64,000 bases of DNA from an uncultured Bacteroidales bacterium (GTDB lineage Bacteria > Bacteroidota > Bacteroidia > Bacteroidales > Muribaculaceae), in NCBI GenBank assembly GCA_902776435.1, contig CACYQB010000009.1:35159-99158 (forward strand). Direction: 5' to 3'. Positions within the stretch are counted from its first letter, which is position 1. Each line of letters starts with the position of its first letter. The notes under the pieces were generated by a model, which was not told where the DNA came from, ran no database searches, and worked only from the letters and a program-made list of their open reading frames with translations. Shown here piece by piece: positions 1 through 9,650 of the stretch. Both the position numbers and the translations under genes were made by a program.

Positions 1-556
1 ATTTTGCACCCATGTTGCAATTGGCCCAAAGAACCGACAACCCCAAGTCAACAGCTTTGAGTGAATCGGGTTTAGCGAGAGCATCATTGGATGACGGATT
101 ATTGCCTTCACCTTCATTGATCTCTTTCCAGAATTGGTAATACTTCATTGTCACAGCATCTGTGACGGTTCCATTATTTCTTTTACAGCGGATCAACTTG
201 ACATAGCACACGACATGACCTTTATTCTCGGGGTTTGTTTCGGCATAGTTCCGATACAGGCTGTCACAAGTCGTGAGTAAGGCGGCCTCCCTTTCCCGTT
301 CATCACCCTGCATAGTCTCATTCTTGCTTACCGCCTGCTTCATGAAGTAGATGGTTCTGGACAATCGATCGGCAGTATCTTCATTATTCATCCCGCTTGC
401 TGCATCGTCATCGTCTGTCAAATGCAGCATCACTTCGGACTGAATGGTCAAGTAATAGGTATATTCACCGTTATATACATCCTCGTTGTCTTTACACGAG
501 GTACCTATCATCATCAAGATGACGATAAGCCATATTAAAGAGTTGCGATTTTTCAT
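1..556 (-). CDS. FISUMP-type lipoprotein, 3' part cut by window edge
   Basis: The reading frame starts at the ATG at 556 and runs off the left edge, so only about 185 N-terminal residues are visible. It opens with a lipoprotein signal: a hydrophobic stretch (IWLIVILMMIG) ending in the lipobox GTSC, so it is probably anchored in the envelope. The middle part is acidic and variable. The visible end, AVDLGLSVLWANCNMGAK, is the start of the domain also carried by the next two genes upstream in transcription (Fibrobacter succinogenes major paralogous type). It is the third member of a tandem family; its N-terminal half aligns by eye with the 1568-2737 protein (YYLTIQSEV against YYMLIQSEV). Function is unknown; exposure on the cell surface is an inference. 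Confidence 0.75.
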   Translation of the reverse strand, partial: MKNRNSLIWLIVILMMIGTSCKDNEDVYNGEYTYYLTIQSEVMLHLTDDDDAASGMNNEDTADRLSRTIYFMKQAVSKNETMQGDEREREAALLTTCDSLYRNYAETNPENKGHVVCYVKLIRCKRNNGTVTDAVTMKYYQFWKEINEGEGNNPSSNDALAKPDSLKAVDLGLSVLWANCNMGAK

Positions 557-708
557 CCTTTTATCGGTTTTTGGGTTTATAAAATCTTGGCTACAACTGT
601 ACAGGACAGCCAGTGTCATCGAGATACAATCTAATCATTAGACATGCTTTTACAAATGCTGTTTATTTACCCCTCCCATTTTAACATTTCTTAATACAAT
701 ACACATTT

Positions 709-752
709 GAGATGGTTCACTCCAAGCCTGTAAAGCTAAGAGGAACCATCTC
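709..752 (-). terminator. Inverted repeat after the lipoprotein pair
   Basis: A perfect 10-bp inverted repeat (GAGATGGTTC at 709-718, GAACCATCTC at 743-752) lies just past the stop of the 802-1554 gene in its direction of transcription. It has no clear T-run, so termination is an inference from position. The rest of 557-801 shows nothing else I recognise. Confidence 0.4.
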
Positions 753-801
753 ATTCCCAGAAATCACGTTCGGGAGCTAGTATGAAAAAACACTTCAACA
801 A

Positions 802-1554
802 TTATTTGTCGTGAACAGGACGGATAGACAAGTGGAATGCCCTCACATAATCACGAAAGACATGGTTCCCTTCAGTTCCAACCCAAAGGCCTATCCATGC
901 GGTCAAGACTCCTGGATTAATTTTGTATCCGCGCATGTCACTTTGTTTCCAACTTATGCTTGATGTCCAATAGAAAGCGCCCTGATTGACGTAAACTGGA
1001 CCACCAAGAAACCGGGTATTCTCATGAGTATCATCATCGAAATACATACCAGCTATCGGCCAGGAAATGCTGTTACCATTAGGACCAGTGACCTCATACC
1101 ATTTTACGCCCGCTTGCTCCAATTGAGTCCAATGACATTTCGTCATCAATTCCTCCATTTCGTAATAAGTGGGCATTCGCCATCCATCACCCCAATGTAC
1201 AGCAACGACATCCAGTTCAGTACCACTAATATTGTTAGGTGGAGTGTTGCCGCCATAGTTGACTGTATTCCACGAATAGCCGTTTTCGTTATAAATGATA
1301 CCATCACCTGACCACAATGCGCCCGTGGGGTCACCCCACGCGAAATAGCCGCCATAGTCCGTAGGCGAACTGGCTCCCAAGTTACAGTTGGACCACAAAA
1401 CCGATAGTCCCAAGTCAACCGCCTCTACAGCGCTCGATTTTTGAAGATTAAACACGGGCGGCTCAATGCTAACATCTGGCTCATCATCCTTGCCGCATCC
1501 TGCCGCCATCAGCAGGATAACAAGTATTCCAAATAAATAATTAATCGTTTTCAT
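802..1554 (-). CDS. FISUMP-type lipoprotein, short form
   Basis: A protein of 250 residues. I place the start at the ATG at 1554 because it is followed directly by a lipoprotein signal (MKTINYLFGILVILLMAAGC); the longer frame to 1641 would overlap the preceding gene. After a short acidic linker the whole mature protein is the domain beginning AVDLGLSVLWSNCNLGA with DYGGYFAWGDPTG, ending near FHLSIRPVHDK, which matches the pattern of Fibrobacter succinogenes major paralogous (FISUMP) domains of Bacteroidota surface lipoproteins. It lacks the roughly 130-residue middle segment found in its two neighbours. The gap to the upstream gene is 13 bp, so both are probably on one transcript. No catalytic motif is evident and the function is unknown. 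Confidence 0.8.
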   Translation of the reverse strand: MKTINYLFGILVILLMAAGCGKDDEPDVSIEPPVFNLQKSSAVEAVDLGLSVLWSNCNLGASSPTDYGGYFAWGDPTGALWSGDGIIYNENGYSWNTVNYGGNTPPNNISGTELDVVAVHWGDGWRMPTYYEMEELMTKCHWTQLEQAGVKWYEVTGPNGNSISWPIAGMYFDDDTHENTRFLGGPVYVNQGAFYWTSSISWKQSDMRGYKINPGVLTAWIGLWVGTEGNHVFRDYVRAFHLSIRPVHDK

Positions 1555-1567
1555 CGTTTTTCTTTTC

Positions 1568-2737
1568 TTAGTTAGGTTGAATATCTCCAGACTTAATATA
1601 GATAGGGCGAATTGACATGTGGAAGGCCCGCAGATGTTCATTGAACATGTTCAGCCCGGTCAAATCGCCTCGCGATGAATCACACACGAACATCCAAGCG
1701 GTTGCCACACCCTGTTTAACGGCATAGCCCCTGGTTTGGGACGTACCTGGTGTATCACAGATCGTTGATGTCCAATACCACCCCGAGAAGTTAGTATGCA
1801 ATGGGCCCTCCATTAGAAGCGAACTGCCCTTGCGGGGAAGTATGCCGTAAATACCCGCCAACGGTATGATGATGCTGTTGCCGTTGGGACCGATGACCTC
1901 ATACCAGTTGCGGCCATCCTGAGAACGCAGTTTCCACTCGCATTTGCTACACAATTCGTACGCCTCATTACCACTTGGAGTACGCCATCCGGCACCCCAA
2001 TGTGCCGTCACAACGTCAAGAGAAGTACCGCCTATCTCGGTCGGGGGATTCATGCCACCATAGTTATTGGTATTCCAGACAAAAGCACCCGCTTGCTTGT
2101 AAATGCCAGTTCCATCCCACAGTTCGCCCGTCGGGTCGCCCCAGCCAAAGTAACCGCCATAGTCTTCAGGTGATTTAGCCCCCAGATTACAATTGGCCCA
2201 CATGACCGATAGACCTAAATCAATAGCTTCTAAGGCTTCGGGCTTATTCAATGAGAACTCTGGCGGGGTTGGATCGCCAGACCCGCTTGGTTCAACGTCC
2301 TTAAGGGCACGGAAATAATAGGTCTTGAGGGTAGTGCCTTCTTTGGATTCCCCATTCACCATCTTTCTGCGGACAATCTGCACATAGCAAAGGGTTTGCC
2401 CAGAATACTGGACATAGGCCGATGAATATTCACGATAAATGCTGTCACATGCCGTAAGCAGGGCTGATTCAACACCTGTCGTGCTTTGGTCTGACTCATA
2501 CTGTGCCATGACACTCTTCATCTTTGAGACCGTCCTGGAAATCACACTCACTTGCCCACCCACCAGTGAACCTTCTTCCTCAGCATTATCCGACAATTCC
2601 AATGTTACTTCTGACTGTATGAGCATATAATAATTGTAGACTGCACTGGGTTCGTCGTTTTTATCCCCGCACGAAGTACCTATAACTATCATGACAGCTA
2701 CAAGCCAAAACAATCTTTTACAAGTTTCCATTATCAT
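1568..2737 (-). CDS. FISUMP-type lipoprotein, long form
   Basis: A protein of 389 residues with a lipoprotein signal ending in VIGTSC near residue 23; the ATG at 2731 is an equally possible start. Residues about 35-150 form a variable region (YYMLIQSEVTLELSDN, then a helix-rich part). The C-terminal 230 residues are the FISUMP-like domain (AIDLGLSVMWANCNLGAK, DYGGYFGWGDPTG). The same N-terminal region recurs in the truncated gene at 1-556. A TAACTTTG -7 box at 2782-2789 with a TTG about 19 bp further upstream marks the start of the operon. The three paralogs suggest local duplication. A surface-exposed role is an inference; no ligand or enzymatic activity can be read from the sequence. Confidence 0.8.
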   Translation of the reverse strand: MIMETCKRLFWLVAVMIVIGTSCGDKNDEPSAVYNYYMLIQSEVTLELSDNAEEEGSLVGGQVSVISRTVSKMKSVMAQYESDQSTTGVESALLTACDSIYREYSSAYVQYSGQTLCYVQIVRRKMVNGESKEGTTLKTYYFRALKDVEPSGSGDPTPPEFSLNKPEALEAIDLGLSVMWANCNLGAKSPEDYGGYFGWGDPTGELWDGTGIYKQAGAFVWNTNNYGGMNPPTEIGGTSLDVVTAHWGAGWRTPSGNEAYELCSKCEWKLRSQDGRNWYEVIGPNGNSIIIPLAGIYGILPRKGSSLLMEGPLHTNFSGWYWTSTICDTPGTSQTRGYAVKQGVATAWMFVCDSSRGDLTGLNMFNEHLRAFHMSIRPIYIKSGDIQPN

Positions 2738-2781
2738 ATCATCTATTATAAAGGTTAGTAAAAGTGGATTTTACTCGGTTA

Positions 2782-2811
2782 CAAAGTTAGCTTGAAGAAG
2801 TCAATAAACAA
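2782..2811 (-). promoter_or_regulatory. Promoter of the FISUMP lipoprotein operon
   Basis: On the minus strand, TAACTTTG (2782-2789) matches the Bacteroidota -7 consensus TAnnTTTG, with a partial -33 element (TTG at 2809-2811) 19 bp away. Transcription would start about 40 nt before the first gene. Confidence 0.55.
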
Positions 2812-2929
2812 TGGAATTCAGCATAATTCAAAGTTAATTTGATTACACGTAATATATTGAAATACAATGATTTACAAAAATAAAAGTTAATGTATTGGTA
2901 ACATGGGAAAATGTGTTGTTTTTTTTAGT

Positions 2930-2937
2930 TATTTTTG
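2930..2937 (+). promoter_or_regulatory. -7 box for the TPR regulator gene
   Basis: TATTTTTG matches TAnnTTTG 35 bp before the ATG at 2973. No convincing -33 TTTG lies at the usual spacing. Confidence 0.45.
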
Positions 2938-2972
2938 CGTCAAAGAATCACTTTATTTCATAGGCACTACCA

Positions 2973-4916
2973 ATGACTAAACCCATTTTCCATAACAAAA
3001 AGTGGACTGCACTTGCCCTAGTGGGTGCAATCACGGTGATGTCTATATTGTGCTCCCACCCCAACCACACCGAGCTGTTATCTCATGTCGATTCCTTGTT
3101 GGTGAAAAACAAATCACAGCAGGCCCTAAATAGCCTAATGGACATGGACAGGAGTGAATTCAACAAAAGAGATCAGGCATATTATAACCTGCTATTAACC
3201 CAAGCCAAATACAAGAATCATATCAATGCCACTAGCGACTCGGGCATCAATGACGCTGTTTCATACTATACCAAATCTGAAGACAAAGAAAAGCATACCA
3301 GTTCTCTTATCTATCAAGGTCTTGTAAACGAAGAATTAGGTAACTACGACAAGGCTGTCCTTTGCTATCACAAGGCAGAACGTACTGCCCTCAAAACCGA
3401 CATATCCAATCAAGCTTTCGCCAAATTAAGGCTGGGATATCTGTACAAGTCTCAATTCGTTGGAGCCAAAATCATCGCATCAAACAAGTTTCAAGAGGCA
3501 TTAAAGTTGTATAAACAAATGGGGAATCAACAATTTGTCATCTTGTGCTTGAAAGAAATAGGAGAACTTTACTGCGACCAAAAAGGCAAGGCCGAAAGTG
3601 CTTTACATTATATCAATGAGGCTTTAGATTTAGCAAAGGCCTTGCCAACGGAGCAATATGCGCTTTTCTCAACATACACCTGTCGAGCCCAATACTATGC
3701 CTCGGTAGAAAACGACTATACCAAGGCTAAAAACGATGCCCTCAAAGCCATTTCATCAATAGACAGTAACCAAATTGACAATCCTAGGGCGCATTTTACT
3801 GCTGCATTGGCCTACATCAACCTACAACAACTGGACTCATGCATTCATTATCTCAAGTATGCACCTGAAATGACATGCTATGCTGATAGTATCCTTTATT
3901 TTAAAGTCCTGTCAAACATCAACTTTCATCAGGCGGATTATCCTCAGGCTTTTTCTTACTATAAGAAGGCCATGAATCTTGAAGATTCAGCTCTTGTCAA
4001 CAGTCTAACTCACAGATTGTTGACAATAGAAAAAAGGTATGATCTTCAAAATGAGGAATTGCAGAATGAGAAGCTACGTTCTAATCTCAAGAATACTTGG
4101 TTGGCACTTGCTGTACTTGCTGCTATCGGTCTAGGTCTATTATCTATTGCTCTCGGTTATCGGTCCAGGTTACGCAACAAGGAACATGAATTTGAACTAC
4201 TCAGAGCTGATTTGGACAGTTCAACAAACAGTCTAGAACAAGTTCAAGCAACACTGAGTAGTTACGAGGAAGACATGAACCAAGCCACATCCACTATTAC
4301 AAAACTAAACCAAGAAATTGATGCTGCCCATCAACGTCTGATTGACATGGAATCCGAGCGGACGCATTATCAAAAAAATGTTGAGTCATCACGCCAAAGC
4401 ATCACACTGCTAAATGACCAGATAGCGGTTGTGAAAAATGAGTTAGTTAGCAAGGAGCGCGAAAGAGCCGAATTGAACGACCGATTGGCTGAGCTGGAAC
4501 ACAGGAAAGGTCAGTCTGACGAAATCATTTCGATTCTTGATGGTCAAATCAAGGTGATACACCAACTGATGCAGTGGGCTTACGAGTTGGACGGCAATGC
4601 CTTTACCAAGAAATTCAACTCAATAATGACGATACAGGAGAAGAAAAACTCGTCCAGTTATTGGAGCAACCTGCAATCACTGGTCAATGACCTCTATGAC
4701 AACATCCTTGTCAAGGCACAAGAGCAAGCAGGAGGCACACTGCGTGATGATGAGTTGAACTTTATCGCTCTGTACTGCTGTGGTTTCTCCCGAACAGCCA
4801 TTATGGTCTGTATGAATTATAAACACATCGTTACCATCTCGAACAAGAAAGTGCAAATCGCCAAGAAATTGGGCATCAACAACCTTGACAAATTTGTTGA
4901 GCCTTATCAACGCTAG
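2973..4916 (+). CDS. TPR, transmembrane and coiled-coil protein with C-terminal HTH-like region
   Basis: A protein of 647 residues. An N-terminal hydrophobic segment (LALVGAITVMSILCSH) acts as a signal or anchor. Residues about 35-350 are helical repeats of TPR type (for example DKAVLCYHKAERTA and ESALHYINEALDLA). One membrane helix follows near 370-395 (LALAVLAAIGLGLLSIALGY), then a long coiled coil (about 400-520). The end (DELNFIALYCCGFSRTAIMVCMN, then IVTISNKKVQIAKKLGI) looks like a winged or LuxR-type helix-turn-helix. The architecture is that of Bacteroidota membrane-bound regulators that sense with periplasmic TPRs and bind DNA in the cytoplasm. It is adjacent to, but divergent from, the FISUMP lipoproteins, so regulating them is possible but unproven. 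Confidence 0.7.
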   Translation: MTKPIFHNKKWTALALVGAITVMSILCSHPNHTELLSHVDSLLVKNKSQQALNSLMDMDRSEFNKRDQAYYNLLLTQAKYKNHINATSDSGINDAVSYYTKSEDKEKHTSSLIYQGLVNEELGNYDKAVLCYHKAERTALKTDISNQAFAKLRLGYLYKSQFVGAKIIASNKFQEALKLYKQMGNQQFVILCLKEIGELYCDQKGKAESALHYINEALDLAKALPTEQYALFSTYTCRAQYYASVENDYTKAKNDALKAISSIDSNQIDNPRAHFTAALAYINLQQLDSCIHYLKYAPEMTCYADSILYFKVLSNINFHQADYPQAFSYYKKAMNLEDSALVNSLTHRLLTIEKRYDLQNEELQNEKLRSNLKNTWLALAVLAAIGLGLLSIALGYRSRLRNKEHEFELLRADLDSSTNSLEQVQATLSSYEEDMNQATSTITKLNQEIDAAHQRLIDMESERTHYQKNVESSRQSITLLNDQIAVVKNELVSKERERAELNDRLAELEHRKGQSDEIISILDGQIKVIHQLMQWAYELDGNAFTKKFNSIMTIQEKKNSSSYWSNLQSLVNDLYDNILVKAQEQAGGTLRDDELNFIALYCCGFSRTAIMVCMNYKHIVTISNKKVQIAKKLGINNLDKFVEPYQR

Positions 4917-4976
4917 TCTGCGTATGCACAAAAGCGAAAAAGCGGGAAAAAAGCCGTATGGTTTTCCTCTTTGTTG

Positions 4977-4984
4977 TAATTTTG
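4977..4984 (+). promoter_or_regulatory. -7 box for the EamA transporter gene
   Basis: TAATTTTG fits TAnnTTTG. The implied start of transcription, about 4991, rules out the TTG at 4989 as the start codon and supports the ATG at 5028. Confidence 0.5.
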
Positions 4985-5027
4985 TAACTTGAAACGTCGA
5001 TATCATGAGGCGTTTCAATCTTTTTTC

Positions 5028-5963
5028 ATGAAAACCGATACTGAGAATACAAATCATAAGGACTGGAGGGCGCATGGTGCGATGCTGCTGGCGATGGTGC
5101 TGTTCGGGCTGATGGCAACGTTCTCTAAGGACGTGCTCGCCAACGGCGGCATCACGGGGCCTCAACTGGTGGCGTTCCGCGTCATCGGCGCGGCCATCAT
5201 CTTCTGGCTGGGCTCATTGATCGTGCCGCAACAGCGGGTGAAGCCACGGGACTTCATCAAGATTGCCGGGGCGGGCTTCTTCGGGTTCGCTCTGGCCCAA
5301 GGCGGCTATATCGTGGGCCTGAGTTTCACTTCGCCCATCAATGCGACCATCGAGTTGACCACGATGCCCATCTTCACGCTTATCCTGTCGGCCATTCTGC
5401 TGCATGAGCGCATCACGCCCCGACGGGCGCTGGGCATCATCATGGGTTTCACGGGAGCCGTGCTGCTCATCACCCGCACCACGGCAGGCAGCAGCGGTCA
5501 ACCGACGGACTTCCGCGGCGACATCCTGATCCTGATTTCCCAAGTGGGCTACGCCTTCTACCTGACACATTATTCACGGGTTATCCGCAAGTATGACGCC
5601 TTCACGTTCAACAAGTGGACATTCACCTTTGCCAGCCTGTTCATCCTGCCCTTCACCCTACCCCACATCCTGCAGATTGACTGGCCGGGGATGAGTGCCC
5701 GGACGGCTTGCGAAATCGTCTATATCGTGGCTGGAGCCACCTTCTTCACCTTCCTGCTCGTGGTATATGCCCAGCGACGCCTCTTGCCCACGACGGTGAG
5801 CGTCTATAACTACGTGCAGCCCTTTGTCGCCGTGGTGGCCAGCATGGCCATGGGACTCGCCACGCCCCAGTGGATGCATGCCGTGGCCGCCGCCCTCATC
5901 TTCACGGGCGTGTGGCTCGTGACGAGAAGTCGAGTAGTGATTAGTGAAAAAAAGAAGAGTTAA
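5028..5963 (+). CDS. EamA/DMT family transporter
   Basis: A membrane protein of 311 residues with about ten hydrophobic helices in two repeats, the arrangement of drug/metabolite transporters with two EamA domains. The first repeat opens HGAMLLAMVLFGLMATFSKD and contains FRVIGAAIIFW and SPINATIELTTMPIFTLILS; the second contains GDILILISQVGYAFY and ends in TPQWMHAVAAALIFTGVWLV, both typical EamA features. I start at the ATG at 5028 because the promoter at 4977 would leave the upstream TTG untranslated. It stands alone between two single genes. The substrate cannot be told; family members export amino acids, metabolites or drugs. Confidence 0.85.
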   Translation: MKTDTENTNHKDWRAHGAMLLAMVLFGLMATFSKDVLANGGITGPQLVAFRVIGAAIIFWLGSLIVPQQRVKPRDFIKIAGAGFFGFALAQGGYIVGLSFTSPINATIELTTMPIFTLILSAILLHERITPRRALGIIMGFTGAVLLITRTTAGSSGQPTDFRGDILILISQVGYAFYLTHYSRVIRKYDAFTFNKWTFTFASLFILPFTLPHILQIDWPGMSARTACEIVYIVAGATFFTFLLVVYAQRRLLPTTVSVYNYVQPFVAVVASMAMGLATPQWMHAVAAALIFTGVWLVTRSRVVISEKKKS

Positions 5964-5997
5964 TGGTTGACTGGGATAGCCAACTACTAACTCTTCT
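5953..5997. terminator. Bidirectional hairpin between convergent genes
   Basis: A 10-bp inverted repeat (AGAAGAGTTA at 5953-5962, TAACTCTTCT at 5988-5997) with a second short inner stem (GTTG and CAAC). It overlaps the stop codon of the transporter gene and lies before the end of the convergent gene at 6019, so it could terminate both. Confidence 0.6.
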
Positions 5998-6018
5998 CGA
6001 TTAAATATTAACTTTTAA

Positions 6019-6678
6019 CTAGAAGCTGTAGAGGGAGCCGAAGGTTCCTTCCTGAATCTGGGGCAGGAACGAGGGATCGGTTGCGATGCGGTAGCCCTGG
6101 ATGAGCGACCAGATGACGCCGACAGCGACAGTTATCAGCACCCACTTCTTGGCCGATGCCGAATCGTTGTTAGCACCGGTGACATCGCCCTTCATGTACT
6201 TGGATTTGACGCCATTGGCCTTGATGATGGCCAGCACACCTGTAATCAGGCCCACAATGTTGAAACAGCACAGCAGTGATGCCGCAGTGACAAGAATCGA
6301 CTCGATGAGCCACGTCTTGGGCATGATCTGGTTGGTAGGCTGATTGGTGCTGGGGCCGTATTGCGGTGGAGCGTAGGGCTGGTTGGGCGTGCCCTGGCCG
6401 TAGGGAGTGGGCTGCGTGGGTTGCTGGCCTCCGAAGGGCGGCACTTGGGGCATCGGGTCACCCATGGGGGGCACCTGAGGCATCGACACATCGATGTTAC
6501 CGGGATTGAAGGGCGTGCCATTGAGGATAGCCATCAATTCGGGTACCTGGCTCGCCGACACCCAATTGGGCATCCCCTCGCCCCAGACGAGCGAGTTGAC
6601 CGTCAAGCCGTGCAGCATCAATTCATTGGGTTCAAACGGTCCTGCAGGCTGGCCGTTTTCTGCAATATAGTACTTCAT
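6019..6678 (-). CDS. GYF_2 (DUF4339) and CD225/dispanin membrane protein
   Basis: A protein of 219 residues. Residues 1-50 form a GYF_2 domain (MKYYIAENGQPAGPFEPNEL, then W-G-E-G-M-P-N-W), usually a protein-protein interaction module in bacteria. Residues about 60-120 are a Pro/Gln/Gly-rich linker with short repeats (PQVPP and similar). Two membrane helices follow (about 125-155 and 178-198), with the reentrant CD225-type cysteine pair (SLLCCFNIVGLITGVLAIIKA). Such GYF_2-CD225 proteins are common in Bacteroidota; no function is established. It is transcribed alone and convergent to the EamA transporter. I am confident of the domains, not of the role. Confidence 0.8.
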   Translation of the reverse strand: MKYYIAENGQPAGPFEPNELMLHGLTVNSLVWGEGMPNWVSASQVPELMAILNGTPFNPGNIDVSMPQVPPMGDPMPQVPPFGGQQPTQPTPYGQGTPNQPYAPPQYGPSTNQPTNQIMPKTWLIESILVTAASLLCCFNIVGLITGVLAIIKANGVKSKYMKGDVTGANNDSASAKKWVLITVAVGVIWSLIQGYRIATDPSFLPQIQEGTFGSLYSF

Positions 6679-6727
6679 AATTTCACGATTTAGTCTGTAA
6701 TAAATCTTCTATCCATCCTAAAACAAT

Positions 6728-6806
6728 CTCACGCCAAGTCGCTGAGCCGCTAAGAAAACATATCATTAAAATAAGAGAACTTAGCGCCTTTGCGGCTTAG
6801 CGTGAG
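6728..6806. repeat. REP-like inverted repeat, CTCACGCTAAGCCGC family
   Basis: Two 27-bp imperfectly complementary arms (6728-6754 and 6780-6806) can form a long hairpin between the 3' end of the iron-sulfur subunit gene and the next gene. A related half-copy lies at 11585-11606, so this is a dispersed palindromic element, here probably also serving as terminator of the frdCAB operon. Confidence 0.65.
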
Positions 6807-6824
6807 ACTGAATATCTCGCAGGA

Positions 6825-7580
6825 TTAGTCGCTGCACTTAGCGCAGACGAACTCGCGGTTCAGGCGGGCGATGTTGCTCAGCTTGATGTTCTTGGGGCAC
6901 TCGGCGGCACAGGCACCGGTGTTGGTGCAGTTACCGAAACCGAGTTCGTCCATCTTGGCGAGCATGGCCTTCACGCGGCGCTTGGCCTCGGCACGGCCCT
7001 GGGGCAGCAATGCGAACTGGCTGACCTTGGCGCTGAGGAACAGCATGGCCGAACCGTTCTTGCAAGCGGCAACACAGGCACCGCAACCGATGCAGGTAGC
7101 GCTGTCCATAGCCTCGTCGGCGGCCTCCTTGCTGATGGGAATTGCATTAGCATCCTGGGCACCACCGGTCTGGAAGCTCACGTAGCCACCAGCCTGCTGA
7201 ATCTGGTCAAAGGCGTTGCGGTTAACCATCAAGTCCTTGATCACGGGGAAAGCAGCCGAGCGCCAGGGCTCAACCGTGATGGTGTCACCATCCTTGAAGC
7301 GGCGCATGTAAAGCTGGCAGGTGGTTGCTCCGGTAGCGGGACCGTGGGGGTGACCGTTAACATAGAGCGAGCACATGCCGCAGATACCCTCACGGCAGTC
7401 GTGGTCAAAGGTGACAGGCTCCTCGCCCTTCTCGATGAGCTGCTCGTTCAGGATATCCAACATCTCCAGGAAAGAGGTGTCGGTGGGGATGTCGCTCATC
7501 GGATAGGTCTCAAAACGGCCCTCGCTATGAGCGTCCTTCTGACGCCAAACCTTAAGCGTAAAACTTATATTCGTATCCAT
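6825..7580 (-). CDS. frdB: Succinate dehydrogenase/fumarate reductase iron-sulfur subunit
   Basis: A protein of 251 residues carrying electrons between the flavoprotein and the membrane cytochrome b. It shows the [2Fe-2S] ligands in [15 protein letters not shown] with a final Cys in GATTC, and two further clusters in [15 protein letters not shown] and [15 protein letters not shown]. The order and length match the Bacteroides-type B subunit. It is the last gene of an operon after the flavoprotein gene (32-bp gap) and the cytochrome gene. In anaerobic Bacteroidales the complex normally runs as menaquinol:fumarate reductase and supports succinate formation; the direction in this organism is inferred. 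The symbol sdhB would be equally proper. Confidence 0.95.
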   Translation of the reverse strand: MDTNISFTLKVWRQKDAHSEGRFETYPMSDIPTDTSFLEMLDILNEQLIEKGEEPVTFDHDCREGICGMCSLYVNGHPHGPATGATTCQLYMRRFKDGDTITVEPWRSAAFPVIKDLMVNRNAFDQIQQAGGYVSFQTGGAQDANAIPISKEAADEAMDSATCIGCGACVAACKNGSAMLFLSAKVSQFALLPQGRAEAKRRVKAMLAKMDELGFGNCTNTGACAAECPKNIKLSNIARLNREFVCAKCSD

Positions 7581-7612
7581 TGTATTCGATGAATTTTTAA
7601 AAGGGTGATTGA

Positions 7613-9613
7613 TTATGACTTATAGTTACGCGTCTGGACCTTGATGGCCTCGTAGTGGAGCGGCTCCTTGATGAGCGTGGGAGCGGTCTCATCGTTGCCG
7701 TTATACTTCCAGCAGGCGACATAGAAGAAGTTCTCGTCGTCACGCTTAGCCTCACCTTCCTCGGTCTGATGTTCCTCGCGGAAGTGGCCACCACAGCTCT
7801 CGTGGCGGTTCAAGGCGTCATAGGCAATCAGCTCGCCCATGGTGATAAAGTCACGCAGGCGGAAGGCCTTGTCGAGCTCGATGTTCATGCCCTCTTGGGT
7901 GCCGGGGATAAACAGGTTGGTCTCGAACTCCTTGCGCAGGTCTTTGAGTTTCTGCAGCGCGGTCTCGAGGCTCTCCTTGGTGCGGGCCATGCCCACATAG
8001 TCCCACATCACGTTACCCAACTCCTTGTGGATGCTATCAACAGAACGCTTGCCCTGGATGCCCATCAGGTGGTCGAGATTGGCCTGTACCTTCTTCTCGG
8101 CAGCGTCAAACTCGGGCGAGTCGGTCGAGAAGTGGGGCACACTGATCTGGTCGCTCAGGTAGTTCTGGATGGTGTAGGGCAGCACGAAGTAACCGTCGGC
8201 CAGACCCTGCATCAGCGCCGAAGCACCGAGGCGGTTTGCACCGTGGTCACTGAAGTTGCACTCACCGATGGCGAACAGACCCTTAATGCTGGTCTGCAAC
8301 TCATAATCTACCCAGATGCCGCCCATCGTGTAGTGGATAGCGGGATAAATCATCATGGGATTGTAATATTTCACACCGTTGATCTCGTTAGCGAGTTCGC
8401 CGGGATTCACGTCGGTGATCTCCTCATACATGTCGAACAGGTTGCCATAGCGCTGGCGGATCACATCGATACCCAGGCGGTTGATGGCCTCGCTGAAGTC
8501 CAGGAACACGGCCTTGCCGGTGTTGTTTACACCGAAGCCCTTGTCGCAGCGCTCCTTAGCGGCGCGGCTGGCCACGTCACGGGGCACGAGGTTACCGAAG
8601 GCGGGATACCTGCGCTCCAGATAGTAGTCACGCTCCTCCTCGGGGATGTCGCTACCCTTGATCTGGCCTGCCTGCAGCTTCTTGGCGTCCTCAATGTTCT
8701 TGGGCACCCAGATGCGGCCGTCGTTACGCAGCGACTCACTCATCAGCGTCAGCTTGGACTGCTTGTCACCGTGCACGGGGATACAGGTGGGGTGAATCTG
8801 CACGTAGGCGGGGTTAGCAAAGTAAGCGCCGTGGCGATAGCATGCCATGGCAGCCGAGCAGTTGCAACCCATAGCGTTGGTGCTCAGGAAGTAGGTGTTG
8901 CCATAACCACCGGTGGCGATGACCACTGCGTGAGCGGCAAAGCGCTCCAGCTTACCGGTCACCAGGTTCTTGGCGATGATACCGCGGGCACGGCCGTCGA
9001 TGATGACCACGTCGTGCATCTCGTAGCGGTTGTAGCTCTTCACCTTGCCGGCATGGATCATGCGGTTCAGGCTCGAGTAGGCACCGAGCAGCAGCTGCTG
9101 ACCGGTCTGACCCTTGGCGTAGAATGTGCGGCTCACCTGAGCGCCACCAAACGAGCGGTTGGCCAGCAGACCACCATACTCGCGAGCGAAGGGAACACCC
9201 TGTGCCACGCACTGGTCAATGATATTGTTCGACACCTCGGCCAGGCGGTAAACGTTGGCCTCGCGGGCACGGTAGTCACCACCCTTGACGGTGTCATAGA
9301 ACAAGCGGTAAACCGAGTCACCGTCGTTCTGATAGTTCTTGGCTGCGTTGATACCACCTTGAGCGGCGATCGAGTGAGCGCGGCGGGGCGAATCCTGGAT
9401 GCAGAAGTTCAATACGTTGAAGCCCATCTCGCCCAGCGTGGCGGCTGCCGACGCACCTGCCAGACCGGTACCCACGACGATGATGTCGAGTTTACGCTTG
9501 TTGGCGGGGTTGACGAGTTTCTGGTGAGCCTTATAGTTGGTCCATTTCTCAGCGATGGGTCCCTCGGGAATCTTGGAATCGATAGGCTGAGCGTTCATTT
9601 TGTTTTCTTCCAT
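7613..9613 (-). CDS. frdA: Succinate dehydrogenase/fumarate reductase flavoprotein subunit
   Basis: The catalytic subunit, 666 residues, with covalently bound FAD. Near residues 43-60 lies the dinucleotide-binding motif [40 protein letters not shown] marks the FAD attachment region, and [20 protein letters not shown] with [20 protein letters not shown] are family signatures. The N-terminus ([20 protein letters not shown]) is the conserved Bacteroidales form, so the start is secure within a few residues (a second ATG lies at 9598). It interconverts fumarate and succinate on the cytoplasmic face of the membrane with FrdB and FrdC. Confidence 0.96.
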   Translation of the reverse strand: MEENKMNAQPIDSKIPEGPIAEKWTNYKAHQKLVNPANKRKLDIIVVGTGLAGASAAATLGEMGFNVLNFCIQDSPRRAHSIAAQGGINAAKNYQNDGDSVYRLFYDTVKGGDYRAREANVYRLAEVSNNIIDQCVAQGVPFAREYGGLLANRSFGGAQVSRTFYAKGQTGQQLLLGAYSSLNRMIHAGKVKSYNRYEMHDVVIIDGRARGIIAKNLVTGKLERFAAHAVVIATGGYGNTYFLSTNAMGCNCSAAMACYRHGAYFANPAYVQIHPTCIPVHGDKQSKLTLMSESLRNDGRIWVPKNIEDAKKLQAGQIKGSDIPEEERDYYLERRYPAFGNLVPRDVASRAAKERCDKGFGVNNTGKAVFLDFSEAINRLGIDVIRQRYGNLFDMYEEITDVNPGELANEINGVKYYNPMMIYPAIHYTMGGIWVDYELQTSIKGLFAIGECNFSDHGANRLGASALMQGLADGYFVLPYTIQNYLSDQISVPHFSTDSPEFDAAEKKVQANLDHLMGIQGKRSVDSIHKELGNVMWDYVGMARTKESLETALQKLKDLRKEFETNLFIPGTQEGMNIELDKAFRLRDFITMGELIAYDALNRHESCGGHFREEHQTEEGEAKRDDENFFYVACWKYNGNDETAPTLIKEPLHYEAIKVQTRNYKS

Positions 9614-9650
9614 TTGTGTTACAAATTTTAAAAGGGTTAATACTCAGCGA

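Noticed and set aside
7655-9631. Long open frame of 658 codons on the plus strand opposite frdA
   Set aside because: It mirrors frdA in the antisense direction and exists because of the codon bias of frdA; its protein is a low-complexity His/Val/Gly-rich string without any family motif.
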